From positions 310,001-374,000 of the forward strand of contig CAYWJB010000002.1 of the NCBI GenBank assembly GCA_964458495.1: a DNA stretch of 64,000 bases. Direction: 5' to 3'. Made by a program: the position numbers and the translations under genes. Positions 15,530-25,416 of this stretch are shown one piece after another. The stretch's first letter is position 1, and each line of letters begins with the position of its first letter. Under the pieces are notes generated by a model that saw only the letters and a list, made by a program, of their open reading frames with translations, made no database searches and had not been told where the DNA came from. This stretch comes from JANWVO01 sp964458495. GTDB lineage: Bacteria > Acidobacteriota > Terriglobia > Bryobacterales > Bryobacteraceae.

Positions 15530-17662
15530 CTATCTCGCCCCCAGCCAGATCGGCGCCGGGTGGCTGCAGATGCTGTCGACACCAGGCCCCGAGACACACA
15601 CCTTCACGGCCGTCATCATGGCCGGCAAGTCGTCGGGAATCGTGATCCGGAGGGCGTTCAGCGCCGGGCCCGCACCCGTCTGCTTCGTGGCGGGCTGCCA
15701 CCGGTCGTGCACGTTGACCCACACGGGCTCGCCGGCAAGAGCGATGCCGGTCACCTGGAGCAGGGCTTCTGCGCCGGGCGCCACCGGCGCCGTCTCCGCG
15801 TTGGCCTGCCCGTCGCCGTTGTTCACCGCCACGATGGAGGGCGCCACAGGCAGCACATCCACATATAGCGGCTGGCTGGAACTCGCGCCGTTGGCGGCGA
15901 CCACAGGCTGCCAGCCGCGCTCCACGGCATCGGGGACAACCACCACGAGTTCGCCGGGCTGGACAGAGAGCACCTGAGCGGCAAGACCGCCCACCGTCAC
16001 CGTAGTCTCTTCAGCGAAAAACACTCCTTGCAGTCTCAGCAAGCCGCCGTTGGCGAACGGGCCCTCGAAGCCGAACGGGACGGTCATCGCCGCCCACACG
16101 GCGGGAGCAGGAGCGGCTGGCGGGACGGGGGGCTGAGGCGGAACAGGCGGGGGCCCTTCCGTAACCGTCAGCTTGACGGGAATCACGATTTCGGCGTTCT
16201 CTCCCGTGGGGGAGTTCTTCTGCCGGAAGACGATCTCCGCGCTGTATTCGCCGGGGGACAGGTCCTTCGGGTTCAACTGATAGTGGTAGCTGCCCACGGC
16301 ATAGCCGCCCGTGCCTCGCAAGAGCAGCCATTGCGCGTCTTCCGGATCCTTGAGGGACGCCTCCCATTCGGCGAACCAGCCGCCCTTGTTGGAGACGAAC
16401 AGATAGGCGTCCTTCAGCCCGCCGCCAGACTGGAGCGCAAACTCGGTCGTCTGGCTGGGCACGACGGAGAGGATGGGAAAGTAGTCCGCGTCGCAGTCGC
16501 CCTTCCACTGGCAGTCGGGCTTGGGCTCCGCGTCCCGGTAGCGGGGCAAGGGCGCGCCGACAACCGCGCCCGGTTTGTCAGAAACCGGCGCCAGCCGCAC
16601 TTCCGCCCTTGCGATCACGGTTTGGTTCGGGCGCGACATGGGCGTGAAAACCCACAACGGGATTTCGGCCGTCTCCACGCTGCCGGGATCGGCTTCCATC
16701 ACCTGATAAGCGGCCCACGCCTCTTCTTCTTCCACCAGAGCCTCGCGCACGTTGACCAATGGAAGCGCCGTGCCCGGCCACTGCGCGGGCAGGCCGCCGG
16801 CGCCCTCCTTGTCCGCCTGCGGCACGAGGCTCAGAAGCAGGGGCGGCCCCGGCAACGGGCTATAGAAGCCCGGATGCGGGTCCGTTCCGAAAGCCCCGGA
16901 CTGAGTGGGCTGGATGGCGCCTCCACCCGCCACGGCTTCCGGCACAAAGACGCGGCTGCCGGGTGGGAGGCCGCGGAGCCGGATCAGGAGCCGTGTGGCA
17001 CGCTCCGGCGGCCCGGGGATCGAAACGGGTTGAAAGGCGCCGGAGTAGCCTTCGGTGACGCGCACGGCCACCGGCCAGGGCTTGCGCGCGAGCACGCCCG
17101 CCCAGTCCAACGTCTCTGGCAGAGGCGGGCCCTGGCAGCAGAGCGCGGCGGGCATGACCGTGGCGTACAAGCCGGGGGCGGCGCGGGCCACGACGGCGCG
17201 GTTGGATGGGAGCACCATGGGGGTGTCGGCCACAATAGAGACGCTTGCCGAGACCGTGTCCGCCGCCTCCGTGCGCAGCCCGGAAACGCGGAGAGAGAGC
17301 TGGCCGAACAGGTTCGAGGCCACTACCAGGTTTTCGAAGATCACGGCATTGCCGAGCAGGCGGGGCAGGTTCGGCAAGGGCACGGGCGCAGCCGATGAGT
17401 CCAGCCAGAGTGTGACGCCGCCCGCGTCGCCGCCCGCAAAGTCGATCGGGTTGGCAACCCGTTGGTCGAGAAGCACCGTGAGCGTCATCTGGACCGTCTG
17501 CCCTGGCGCTCCGGCGCATTGCAACGCAACATCACCCACCGGTTCCGCCAGTCCGCCTGCGGACACAAGCGCCGGGGTACCGGAGAGCGTGCAAAGGAAG
17601 GTAGCACCGGCGGGAAGCGCCACAGCCAGTGTGCAAAGAACCGCCGCAGCCATCCACTTCAT
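15530..17662 (-). CDS. Large secreted protein with Solibacter-type IPT-like C-terminus
   Basis: 710 residues with a signal peptide (MKWMAAAVLCTLAVALPAGA). The first 450 residues are beta-rich with no motif that I can name. A Pro-rich hinge (VPPQPPVPPAAPAPAV) precedes a C-terminal module: FANGGLLRLQGVFFAEETTV, QPGELVVVVPDAV, and VNNGDGQANAETAPVAPGAE, the NGDGQ-N and PVAPG phrases being typical of the IPT/TIG-like tails of Solibacter secreted proteins. Such tails are thought to mediate surface attachment or sugar binding. The start at 17662 is preceded by GGAGGTGGGTG. It is divergent from the BNR-propeller gene, with 64 bases between. Confidence 0.8.
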   Translation of the reverse strand: MKWMAAAVLCTLAVALPAGATFLCTLSGTPALVSAGGLAEPVGDVALQCAGAPGQTVQMTLTVLLDQRVANPIDFAGGDAGGVTLWLDSSAAPVPLPNLPRLLGNAVIFENLVVASNLFGQLSLRVSGLRTEAADTVSASVSIVADTPMVLPSNRAVVARAAPGLYATVMPAALCCQGPPLPETLDWAGVLARKPWPVAVRVTEGYSGAFQPVSIPGPPERATRLLIRLRGLPPGSRVFVPEAVAGGGAIQPTQSGAFGTDPHPGFYSPLPGPPLLLSLVPQADKEGAGGLPAQWPGTALPLVNVREALVEEEEAWAAYQVMEADPGSVETAEIPLWVFTPMSRPNQTVIARAEVRLAPVSDKPGAVVGAPLPRYRDAEPKPDCQWKGDCDADYFPILSVVPSQTTEFALQSGGGLKDAYLFVSNKGGWFAEWEASLKDPEDAQWLLLRGTGGYAVGSYHYQLNPKDLSPGEYSAEIVFRQKNSPTGENAEIVIPVKLTVTEGPPPVPPQPPVPPAAPAPAVWAAMTVPFGFEGPFANGGLLRLQGVFFAEETTVTVGGLAAQVLSVQPGELVVVVPDAVERGWQPVVAANGASSSQPLYVDVLPVAPSIVAVNNGDGQANAETAPVAPGAEALLQVTGIALAGEPVWVNVHDRWQPATKQTGAGPALNALRITIPDDLPAMMTAVKVCVSGPGVDSICSHPAPIWLGAR

Positions 17663-17726
17663 CACCCACCTCCTCTCCTTCAGGGTAACTCCGCATACAA
17701 TAAACGCATTCGGTGAGATTCCCCAA

Positions 17727-20700
17727 ATGAGACGCAAAACAGCACTGCCACTGGTTCTGATTCTTGCCGCCGGGCTGGCGGCGCAAGAGGCGGCCCCCGC
17801 CTGGAAGAGCCTGAAGTACCGCTCCATCGGCCCTTACCGGGGCGGGCGGGTGACGGCTGTGACGGGCGTACCGGGACAACCGGCTGTCTTCTACTATGGC
17901 GCCACGGGCGGGGGCGTCTGGAAGACAGACGACGCAGGAAAGACGTGGCTGCCCGTCTCGGACGGCTTCTTCCGAACCGGTTCTGTGGGCAGCATCGCCG
18001 TGTCGCCCTCCGACCCCAACGTTGTTTACGTGGGAATGGGCGAGGGCTGCATTCGCGGCAACGTCAGCCACGGCGACGGGGTGTGGAAGTCCTCCGATGC
18101 CGGGCGTACGTGGAAGCACTCCGGGTTGCCGCAGTCCCGCCACATCCCGCGCATCCGCGTGCATCCTCGCAATCCCGACGTAGCATGGGCGGCAGTTCTG
18201 GGCGCCATTTTCAACGCAAGTGAAGAGCGCGGCGTTTACAAGACTACGGATGGCGGCAAGACATGGCGCAAGGTGCTCTACCGCAATGACCGTGCCGGAG
18301 CAGTGGATCTGGCCCTGGATCCCTCCAATCCGAACGTGCTGTACGCCGCGCTGTGGGACGTGCGGCGCACGCCGTGGTCGCTCGAGTCCGGCGGTCCGGG
18401 ATCGGGATTGTTCCAATCGACTGACGGCGGCGATACCTGGACCGAGATCACGCGAAATCCGGGCTTGCCGAAGGGGCTGATCGGGCGGATCGGCGTCAGC
18501 GTCTCGGGGGCGAACCCGGACCGCGTCTGGGCCCAGATCGAAGCCGAAGACGGCGGGCTGTTCCGTTCCGACGACGCGGGCAAGACGTGGCGGCGGGTGA
18601 ACGACAACCGCAATCTACGCCAGCGCGCGTGGTACTACACGCACATCCACGCCGATCCCGCCAACCCGGACCGCGTCTACGCCCAGAACGTCCAGTTCTG
18701 GCGTTCCGACGATGGCGGGGCGACCTTCCGCCCGATTCCCACGCCGCACTCGGACAATCACGACCTCTGGATCGATCCGGCGGACAACCGCCGGATGATC
18801 AACGGCGACGACGGCGGTGCCAGCGTCACTGTCGACGGGGGAAACACGTGGACCAGCCAGGACCAGCCGACGGCGCAGTTCTACCGCGTGACGCTCGACC
18901 GCGAGTTCCCCTATAACATCTACGGCGCGCAGCAGGACAACACGACCGTGCGCATCGCGTCCCGCTCCGGCGGCGCTTACATCACGCGCGAGCACTGGTG
19001 GCCCGTCGGCGGCGGGGAGTCCGGATGGATCGCCCCGTCGCCCAAGGACCCGAACATCGCCTTCGCCGGCTCCTACGGCGGCTACCTGACCCGGTATGAC
19101 CACCGCACGGGCCAGACCCGCGCCGTCAACGTCTGGCCCGACAACCCCATGGGCTACGGGGCGGAGGGAATGAAGTACCGCTTTCAGTGGAATTTCCCGA
19201 TCCTTTTCTCCCTGCACGATCCGGGCGTGCTGTATACGGCAGGAAATCTCCTCTTCAAATCGACGAACGAGGGCCAGAGCTGGGAGGCGATTTCTCCCGA
19301 CTTGACGCGCAATGATCCGTCCAAGTTAGGCCCTTCGGGCGGACCCATTACGAAGGACAACACGGGGGTCGAATACTACTGCACGATTTTCACAGTGGCG
19401 GAGAGCCCGCTCGCGCGCGGCATGATCTGGGCGGGAACCGACGACGGGCTGGTGTGGGTCACCGAGGACGGCGGCAAGAACTGGCGCAACGTCACGCCGC
19501 CCGCCTCGCTGATGCCGGAGTGGATCCAGATCAATTCCATCGAGGCGTCGCCGCACGATCCGAAGAAGGCATACTTCGCCGCCACCATGTACAAGCACGG
19601 CGACCTCCGCCCATATCTCTACCGCACGACGGACGGCGGCAGGTCCTGGACGCGCATTACATCGGGCATTGCAGAAGACGCCTTCACGCGCGTGGTGCGC
19701 GAGGATCCGAACGTGGCGGGGCTGCTGTATGCGGGCACGGAAACCGGCATGTACGTGTCGTTCAATGACGGCGGCTCGTGGGAGTCCCTGCAGCTGAACC
19801 TGCCTGTGGTTCCCATCACCGACCTGGTGTTGCACAAGGAGATGAAAGACCTCGTGGTCGCCACACAGGGGCGCTCCTTCTGGGTTCTGGACGATCTGCC
19901 CGTACTGCACGAGTGGAAGCGGCGCGGGAACGGTTTCTTCCCTGTAGAGCCGGCATGGCGGATGACGGCGTCGTGGGCGCCGGTGCGCCCCGGCATGGCC
20001 GTGGGTGAGAATCCGCCCGCCGGCGCGGTGTTCCACTTCTGGCTGGACGAGGCGCCTCAAGGGGAGGCCGTTCTGGAAATTCTGGATGCGCGCGGCAAGG
20101 TGATCCGGCGCTTCTCTTCCAGCGCCTCGCAGGAGAGAAGCGAGGAGGAGTCTTCCGGCGGGCGCCGCGGCGGGCAGGCGGCGCGCTTCCAGCCCGGGAA
20201 GGGCCTCAACCGCTTTGTTTGGGACCTCCGCCATGAAGACGCGAAATCCATTCCGAATCTGATCCTTTGGGCAGGCTCCGTGCGGGGGCCGAAGGCGGCG
20301 CCGGGCCGGTACAAGGCGCGGTTTTCCGCGGGAAAGACGTCCTTCGAGGCGGAATTCGAGATCCGGAAAGATCCGCGCCTGACGGAAATCACGCAAGAGG
20401 ATCTGGAAACCCAGGAGCAATTTCTGCTACAGCTCCGCGACAAATTGACCGAAACTCACGAGGCGATCCTGAAAATCCGTGACGTCCGCTCTCAGGTGGA
20501 GGCTTGGGGCAAGCGCGACGCCGCCCTGGAGAAGGCGGCGAAGGATCTGGCGTCCCGGTTGACAGCGGTGGAAGAGGAGCTTTACCAGACGAAGAACCGC
20601 TCTTCGCAGGACCCGCTGAACTACCCGATCAAGCTCAACAACAAGCTGGCGGCGCTCGCATCCGTCGCCGGCAGCGCCGAGGCGCGCCCGACGGCGCAAA

Positions 20701-20837
20701 GCCAGCAGCTTTACGAGGAGCTTGCCTCGCGCGTCAATGCGCAGTTGCGCACGCTCGACGGGCTGCTCAAGAAGGAGCTCGACGCCTTCAACCGCCTGGT
20801 GCGGGAGAGGAACCTGCCTGCTGTCACGGTGCGCTGA
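17727..20837 (+). CDS. Exported sortilin/VPS10-like BNR-repeat beta-propeller protein
   Basis: 1036 residues with a signal peptide (MRRKTALPLVLILAAGLAAQ). Many Asp-box repeats (SxDxGxTW type: KTDDAGKTW, KSSDAGRTW, KTTDGGKTW, QSTDGGDTW, RSDDAGKTW, TVDGGNTW) build one or two seven- to ten-bladed propellers over residues 25-730. It opens with the family's SLKYRSIGPYRGGRV. The C-terminal 250 residues carry a small beta domain and a coiled coil (LRDKLTETHEAILKIRDVRS). Such proteins are plentiful in Acidobacteria and Bacteroidetes; some are annotated as glycosidases, but no catalytic residue can be claimed here. I infer extracellular binding. Confidence 0.9.
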   Translation: MRRKTALPLVLILAAGLAAQEAAPAWKSLKYRSIGPYRGGRVTAVTGVPGQPAVFYYGATGGGVWKTDDAGKTWLPVSDGFFRTGSVGSIAVSPSDPNVVYVGMGEGCIRGNVSHGDGVWKSSDAGRTWKHSGLPQSRHIPRIRVHPRNPDVAWAAVLGAIFNASEERGVYKTTDGGKTWRKVLYRNDRAGAVDLALDPSNPNVLYAALWDVRRTPWSLESGGPGSGLFQSTDGGDTWTEITRNPGLPKGLIGRIGVSVSGANPDRVWAQIEAEDGGLFRSDDAGKTWRRVNDNRNLRQRAWYYTHIHADPANPDRVYAQNVQFWRSDDGGATFRPIPTPHSDNHDLWIDPADNRRMINGDDGGASVTVDGGNTWTSQDQPTAQFYRVTLDREFPYNIYGAQQDNTTVRIASRSGGAYITREHWWPVGGGESGWIAPSPKDPNIAFAGSYGGYLTRYDHRTGQTRAVNVWPDNPMGYGAEGMKYRFQWNFPILFSLHDPGVLYTAGNLLFKSTNEGQSWEAISPDLTRNDPSKLGPSGGPITKDNTGVEYYCTIFTVAESPLARGMIWAGTDDGLVWVTEDGGKNWRNVTPPASLMPEWIQINSIEASPHDPKKAYFAATMYKHGDLRPYLYRTTDGGRSWTRITSGIAEDAFTRVVREDPNVAGLLYAGTETGMYVSFNDGGSWESLQLNLPVVPITDLVLHKEMKDLVVATQGRSFWVLDDLPVLHEWKRRGNGFFPVEPAWRMTASWAPVRPGMAVGENPPAGAVFHFWLDEAPQGEAVLEILDARGKVIRRFSSSASQERSEEESSGGRRGGQAARFQPGKGLNRFVWDLRHEDAKSIPNLILWAGSVRGPKAAPGRYKARFSAGKTSFEAEFEIRKDPRLTEITQEDLETQEQFLLQLRDKLTETHEAILKIRDVRSQVEAWGKRDAALEKAAKDLASRLTAVEEELYQTKNRSSQDPLNYPIKLNNKLAALASVAGSAEARPTAQSQQLYEELASRVNAQLRTLDGLLKKELDAFNRLVRERNLPAVTVR

Positions 20838-20855
20838 GCGGCGCCGGCGAGCGCG

Positions 20856-21317
20856 TCAAGCCGCGGGCAGGAAGATCTCCTGCGCTTTGCCCGTTTCGAT
20901 GCCGAGATGGTTGAGGTAGAAGGCAAGCACTGGCGCCGGAAAGCGGTCCTTGAGCGAGTCGTATGCCCGCTGTTGCCAGCCTTCGGCGAGGTGTGAGCTC
21001 ACGTCGGCGTCCTTGGCGAAGAAGCCGTCCTGATGGGGGACGCCGAGAAGATCGAGCGTGGCGATGATCATGTCCAGATGACAGACCAGCACCGCCTGCG
21101 CCAGGTCCGAGGCCAGATCCTCGTCGCCCTGCCCGATCCGCTCCCAGAGGCGCGGCGCCGCCTTGCGCAAGGTCTCGCTGTTGAGCTTGTGCAAGTGGGT
21201 GCGCACTTTGAGCGGCTCGTACAGTTGATAGGTTTTCAGACGGCTGATGGAGACGCGGCGCAGCAGATTGGCGAACCCCTGCTCGCCCTGCGCCAGAAAA
21301 GCGTCGCTTAACTTCAT
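20856..21317 (-). CDS. Conserved-looking hypothetical protein, helical
   Basis: 153 residues, no signal peptide or membrane segment. Mostly amphipathic helices: MKLSDAFLAQGEQGFANLLR, LYEPLKVRTHLHKLNSETL, DLAQAVLVCHLDMIIATLDL, and a C-terminal block SLKDRFPAPVLAFYLNHLGI. The composition and codon usage fit a real gene, but I recognise no family. It faces the small gene at 21337 divergently with only 19 bases between, so their promoters would have to overlap the coding ends. Confidence 0.7.
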   Translation of the reverse strand: MKLSDAFLAQGEQGFANLLRRVSISRLKTYQLYEPLKVRTHLHKLNSETLRKAAPRLWERIGQGDEDLASDLAQAVLVCHLDMIIATLDLLGVPHQDGFFAKDADVSSHLAEGWQQRAYDSLKDRFPAPVLAFYLNHLGIETGKAQEIFLPAA

Positions 21318-21336
21318 GACAGTGAAAGCGTAACAT

Positions 21337-21615
21337 GTGGGCGTGGACCCTTTGGACAGGCCCGGCGGCGCGCCGGTGGAGATCGAAGTGGAATGCTATG
21401 CCGGCTACAAAGGCGAGGAGCGCCCGCTGAGGTTTCGCTGCGGAGGCGACTCCTTCGAGGTGGAGGAGATTCTGGAGCGCTGGTACGAGCCGGGCAAGTC
21501 CTGCTTTCTCGTGCGCGCCGCCGGCGCCGAGTTGGTACTGAGGCGCAACGAGGTGAACGGGTTATGGACGCGCGAAACGGCACGGCCCCGCGGAGGCGGC
21601 GCGAAGTCGCGTTGA
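21337..21615 (+). CDS. Small conserved hypothetical protein
   Basis: 92 residues. The core IEVECYAGYKGEERPLRFRC, then FEVEEILERWYEPGKSCFLV and ELVLRRNEVNGLW resembles a recurrent small beta-sheet family found beside DNA repair genes in several phyla (possibly DUF6504; I am unsure of the number). The pattern is VEC-aGyrgeerPrrF followed by v-e-ld-Wy-p-F-Vr. The start is GTG at 21337, or GTG at 21343. The function is unknown. Confidence 0.7.
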   Translation: MGVDPLDRPGGAPVEIEVECYAGYKGEERPLRFRCGGDSFEVEEILERWYEPGKSCFLVRAAGAELVLRRNEVNGLWTRETARPRGGGAKSR

Positions 21616-21690
21616 GCGCCACACCCCTGTCCTCGCGTCACATCGGGGGATCGGTGACAGGCGGAATGCCCCATGCCCCTGCAGGGCAAA

Positions 21691-21720
21691 TTGACAACGC
21701 GGAAATGCGGCCGGGATAAT
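21691..21720 (+). promoter_or_regulatory. Strong sigma70-type promoter
   Basis: TTGACA (21691-21696, perfect) and GATAAT (21715-21720, 5/6) are separated by 18 bases. Transcription would start near 21727, giving a leader of about 20 bases to the ATG at 21748. This is one of the clearest promoters in the window. Confidence 0.75.
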
Positions 21721-21747
21721 GACCGGGAATCGCGGGAACGAGCCTGA

Positions 21748-23229
21748 ATGATCTGGCGGAAGTATTGGCTGGGCTATGCAGTCCTGTGGGTGGGAATTCT
21801 GGCTTTCTCCCTGCATATCCGCATCGCCCCGCTCCATCTGGAGTCGCTTGAAGGAGACGAACTCTTCACGAGGCGGGCAGCGACGGCACCGGGTCCGAAG
21901 GCATGGGAAATGATCCGGAACGATCTTGTGCACCCGCCGCTGTACTACTGCTTGCTGAAAATGACGCTGGCAGGCACAGCCGAACCCGACGACAAGCGGT
22001 TGCGCGGGCTGTCCCTCGCCGCTGGCGCCGGTGCCATCGCAGTGATAGCGGCAATGGGCGCCACGTCGCCTTACCTGCGCGTTCCCGCAATTCTCTCTGC
22101 GCTGCTGGTCAGCCTCAACGAGAGCCACGTTTTTTACAGCCAGGAGGCGCGCTCCTACGCACTGTACACCTTGCTTGTGGCGTTCCTGCTGCTGTGGCGT
22201 GCTTTGGAGCCGCGGTTTGCAGCCCGGCGGATCTACCGGGCCACTGGCACCGTCGTGTGTAGCGCTCTCGTCTGGACTCACTACGTCGGGGCCTTGTATT
22301 GCCTGGCTTGCGCTGTCTCGATGACCCCCTCAGCCTCGACGCCGTTCCGGCGGCGAATCCTTCCGCTGCTGCCGCCAGCTTTGGCAGCACTGTCTTTTCT
22401 GCCGTGGCTGATTCCTGAACTGGGTGTTTACCGTTCCGTTCAGGGATTGGGAAGGAACCTCGACTGGCAAGGGACCCCGTCGTTTTACGACCTGAAAATG
22501 ACTCTCGCCAGTTACTCGGACATACCCGACTTCCCCGGCGGAACTACCTTTGCTCTGGCACTTGGCCTCACCCTGGGCGGAGCCGCGCTCTTCCGCGCCC
22601 GGGAGTGGGCGGGCGCCGATGCTGGAGCTGTGCTGCGGACCCTGGCGTGGACGGCTTGCCTTCCTCCTCTTGTTCTCTGGCTCGTAGCGCGGAAGCCGTT
22701 TGACCTGCCGGTGTTCGGCGGCCGCCATCTGTTGCCTTCCGTGCTCCCCGCAACCTTGCTGGTGTCCATCGGTGCGTATCGCCTCGCATCCTATCTCCGC
22801 TCCACCCTTGCACAACGCCTGGCGTTTGCCGCAGCGGCCCTGCTTCTGTGCGCGCTGCAATCGGCCGCCCTGCTGCGTTCCTTCTCCGGACCGGCACGCA
22901 CTCCTTTCAGGAAAATCGTTGAGGACATCCGCCGTTTGCATCCCGGCCTGACCATCTACCACACCAATCCCGGAAGGATCGGCGATCTGGTCGAGTACTA
23001 TTCCGGCCAACCGCCCTACCCTGTCCAGGAGCTTCCAAACACGTCCGCCATGCTGCCGGCCGACTTCCTTGTCCTGTACCGCCCGGCTGTTCCTTCCGAG
23101 AAAGCTCGTGTGGAGGGGATTCTCCGGGATTGCAGGATCCTCTCGAGCAAGTACTATGCTGGCGCGCGATCTCCCGGGAATGGAACCTTGCTGGTGGTGG
23201 TTTCGCGCATCAGTCGGCCTCCTGGCTGA
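21748..23229 (+). CDS. GT39/ArnT-like integral membrane glycosyltransferase
   Basis: 493 residues with about 10-11 hydrophobic segments. The first periplasmic loop holds LEGDELFTRR, the acidic DE motif of GT-C enzymes, followed by LVHPPLYYCLLKM and later SQEARSYALYTLL, the HPPLYY and SQ-AR-Y signatures of the PMT_2 family. Such enzymes transfer sugars from polyprenyl-phosphate donors to lipids or proteins on the outer face of the inner membrane. The acceptor is unknown. Start ATG at 21748. A second GT-C-like membrane protein lies downstream at 23673. Confidence 0.85.
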   Translation: MIWRKYWLGYAVLWVGILAFSLHIRIAPLHLESLEGDELFTRRAATAPGPKAWEMIRNDLVHPPLYYCLLKMTLAGTAEPDDKRLRGLSLAAGAGAIAVIAAMGATSPYLRVPAILSALLVSLNESHVFYSQEARSYALYTLLVAFLLLWRALEPRFAARRIYRATGTVVCSALVWTHYVGALYCLACAVSMTPSASTPFRRRILPLLPPALAALSFLPWLIPELGVYRSVQGLGRNLDWQGTPSFYDLKMTLASYSDIPDFPGGTTFALALGLTLGGAALFRAREWAGADAGAVLRTLAWTACLPPLVLWLVARKPFDLPVFGGRHLLPSVLPATLLVSIGAYRLASYLRSTLAQRLAFAAAALLLCALQSAALLRSFSGPARTPFRKIVEDIRRLHPGLTIYHTNPGRIGDLVEYYSGQPPYPVQELPNTSAMLPADFLVLYRPAVPSEKARVEGILRDCRILSSKYYAGARSPGNGTLLVVVSRISRPPG

Positions 23230-23560
23230 TGCGCCTCGTGCAGGGATAATCCCCGGAAATGTCCTGCAGGTCTTGATGAGCCGCGCGGAACGCTCTGAGG
23301 TCTCGGGCCAGGGAGCGCCAGTTCCGGATGTCGCCGTCTTCGAAACCCTTGGGCTTGCGGGACCAGAATCATGAGGAAATCGTGGACTTGTCCTTTGATG
23401 GCCAGCGCCGGGATTGCCTCCTTCCCAGTGGCGGCCCACTACTGCCGGCGGATCAGCAGCGCCCCATCCGCCATCGACTCGCCGCCTGCGGGCAGGTTTC
23501 TGACAAATCGATGGCAGTCATTCGTTCCAGAGGCTCCCGAAACGTGACGCATCTCCCATG
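23211..23560 (-). pseudogene. Possible remnant of a broken gene
   Basis: The spacer 23230-23672 has no intact gene. On the minus strand, one frame gives WSRKPKGFEDGDIRNWRSLA and continues to IRRISQEAD-like residues before a stop at 23211, and another upstream frame gives HRFVRNLPAGGESMADGALL ending at a stop. The composition of these pieces looks coding, yet frameshifts and stops separate them. Two or more disruptions would be needed, so this is a weak guess at a decayed gene. Confidence 0.25.
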
Positions 23561-23617
23561 CCGCAACTGAATGGACCGACAGGAAGAACCCGGTTTCGCC
23601 TGACTCTTTTCAGGAAC

Positions 23618-23626
23618 TGCTACAAT
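23618..23626 (+). promoter_or_regulatory. Extended -10 promoter-like site
   Basis: TGCTACAAT at 23618-23626 combines the extended TG with a 5/6 hexamer (TACAAT), 47 bases before the GTG start at 23673. A CTGACT at about 23600-23605 could serve as a weak -35. Confidence 0.5.
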
Positions 23627-23672
23627 TCGCTCACTGCCGAAGGATCTTCAGGAAGACGCCGGGAGAAAGCAG

Positions 23673-25271
23673 GTGCACCCTCCGCTTGTCAAACATCCCA
23701 AACCATCACGACGGACTTTCGCGCCGTTTCCTGTCCTTCTGATCGCGACTATTGCCGTGCAGCTATGGACGATTTGGAGATACCCCTATTTCCCGTCCCA
23801 GGACGGGCCGGCGCATCTTTACAACGCAGGCCTTCTCGCCTGGCTTGACAATTGGGACACGGCGCGGCGGTATTTCGAGGTCCGTTTCACTCTCGCCGGC
23901 AATGTGACCGGTCATCTGATCCTGGCCTCGCTGATGCGGGCTGTCTCGCCTGTGGCGGCAGAGAAAATCCTCCTGAGCTGTATCGTGGTTTGTCATGCCG
24001 TTTCGGTGTGGGTCCTGACCCGCGCGTTCCGGGCCAAGGCGCCGGAGGTGGGGCTCTGGGCGGTTCTGCTTGGCCCGGGACAGCTTTTCTACATGGGTTT
24101 CTGGAACTTTTGCCTCGCGGCGGGCGCCATTCTGGCGGCCGTCGGCCTCACGGTGCTGGCGAGAGAGCGGGCCGGCCGGCGCAGACTGGCTGTGTGCGCG
24201 GCACTGAGCGGAGCCATGTACTTTTCCCATTCCACGGCATGGGCGGCATCGGCGGCTGCAGCGCTCCTGTATTTGGCCTTGGATCATGTGCTCAGGCACG
24301 GCCGCAACTGGTGGGCAGGGCTGAAGGCCGATGCAAGGCGCCTGGCCGGACTGGCTGCGGCTGTTCTGTTGCCGGCGGCAATTCTGCTGGTTTATCTCCT
24401 GACGTCTGAGCGAATGACTTCCGAAACGGATCAGTTATTGCGGTCTAAAGCGTGGACATTTTACAGTGGCGCCTTTCTGGGCACGATTCCAGCAGCGTTG
24501 CCATTGAGATACTTGTTCATGGTATTTGCAGCTGCAATGCCGGTTGTCGCGATCGTTTTTCGATTCCTCCGGCGGATCGGCCCGGCACCCTCCGATTCCC
24601 TGCTTCTTTCTGCCGGGCTGTTGATGGCAGCCACATTGTTCGCACCTGACCAGCTGGGGTCCGGCGCGTATTTGACCTCACGGTTCGCCCTGATGACCGC
24701 ACTTGCGCTCGTGGGCTGGCTGGGGTGCCAGCCATGGCCGGCATGGGCCCGCGCTGTTTCGGGGATCTGCCTCGTGGCGGCGGTTCTCCTGCAAACAAGG
24801 GCAAACCTGACCGAGGTTCGGCGCTGGCAGCCTGCGATCCGGGAACTGGCGTCTCTCCGGAGCGTGATTCCGGAAGGCAGTGTGGTTCTGCCGGTCTTGG
24901 CCAACCGGGACAAGTCCCTCGGCTATGACCCGCTCCTTCATGCCGCCGGCTACTGGACACCGAAGGACTTCGTCTATTTGCGCAACTACCAGGCCTTCAG
25001 GCCGCATTTTTGCGTGTCGTTCAGGCCGGATTACTCGCCCAATGGAAGGCTGGGCGAGCCCAGGGCGATGGACGCAGCTCCCGCGAGGTTCTCCATCGCC
25101 CAATATGAGGCCCGTACGCGAGGCCGGGTGGATTTGGTCATTCTCTATGGCCCGTTCCCGGAGAAGATTGAAACCGTCCTGCCGCAGGCATCGTGGGATC
25201 CTGACAGCGCATTCGAGTTGAAGATGGTCAGCTCCCCGAACGGTCTTGCCCGGGTCTACGGGCGCCGCTGA
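23673..25271 (+). CDS. Polytopic membrane protein, GT-C-like
   Basis: 532 residues with about 11 hydrophobic segments. The first loop after TM1 reads YFPSQDGPAHLYNAGLLAWL; the DGP-H-Y motif placed right after the first helix is typical of GT-C-fold membrane proteins annotated as hypothetical in Acidobacteria. The C-terminal soluble part (about 380-530) is small. GTG start with GGGAGA upstream. I infer a polyprenyl-linked sugar transferase or related enzyme, working near the GT39-like gene upstream, but the family is not certain. Confidence 0.75.
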   Translation: MHPPLVKHPKPSRRTFAPFPVLLIATIAVQLWTIWRYPYFPSQDGPAHLYNAGLLAWLDNWDTARRYFEVRFTLAGNVTGHLILASLMRAVSPVAAEKILLSCIVVCHAVSVWVLTRAFRAKAPEVGLWAVLLGPGQLFYMGFWNFCLAAGAILAAVGLTVLARERAGRRRLAVCAALSGAMYFSHSTAWAASAAAALLYLALDHVLRHGRNWWAGLKADARRLAGLAAAVLLPAAILLVYLLTSERMTSETDQLLRSKAWTFYSGAFLGTIPAALPLRYLFMVFAAAMPVVAIVFRFLRRIGPAPSDSLLLSAGLLMAATLFAPDQLGSGAYLTSRFALMTALALVGWLGCQPWPAWARAVSGICLVAAVLLQTRANLTEVRRWQPAIRELASLRSVIPEGSVVLPVLANRDKSLGYDPLLHAAGYWTPKDFVYLRNYQAFRPHFCVSFRPDYSPNGRLGEPRAMDAAPARFSIAQYEARTRGRVDLVILYGPFPEKIETVLPQASWDPDSAFELKMVSSPNGLARVYGRR

Positions 25272-25416
25272 AGGCGGCGGAGCAGGCGCTGCGCACCAGC
25301 CGCCTGCCATCCGCTGCCCTCCCGGGAGAGCCCGGAGGCGGCTGGACGACAGCCGTTGTCCGTTGATCCCTCAAACGTGTCGCCGCCGGGAGGGTCCGGA
25401 AATTGGCCGGCGCTCT

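Noticed and set aside
17055..17726. N-terminal extension of the BNR propeller protein
   Set aside because: It lies opposite the secreted protein gene, and a clear signal peptide starts at 17727.
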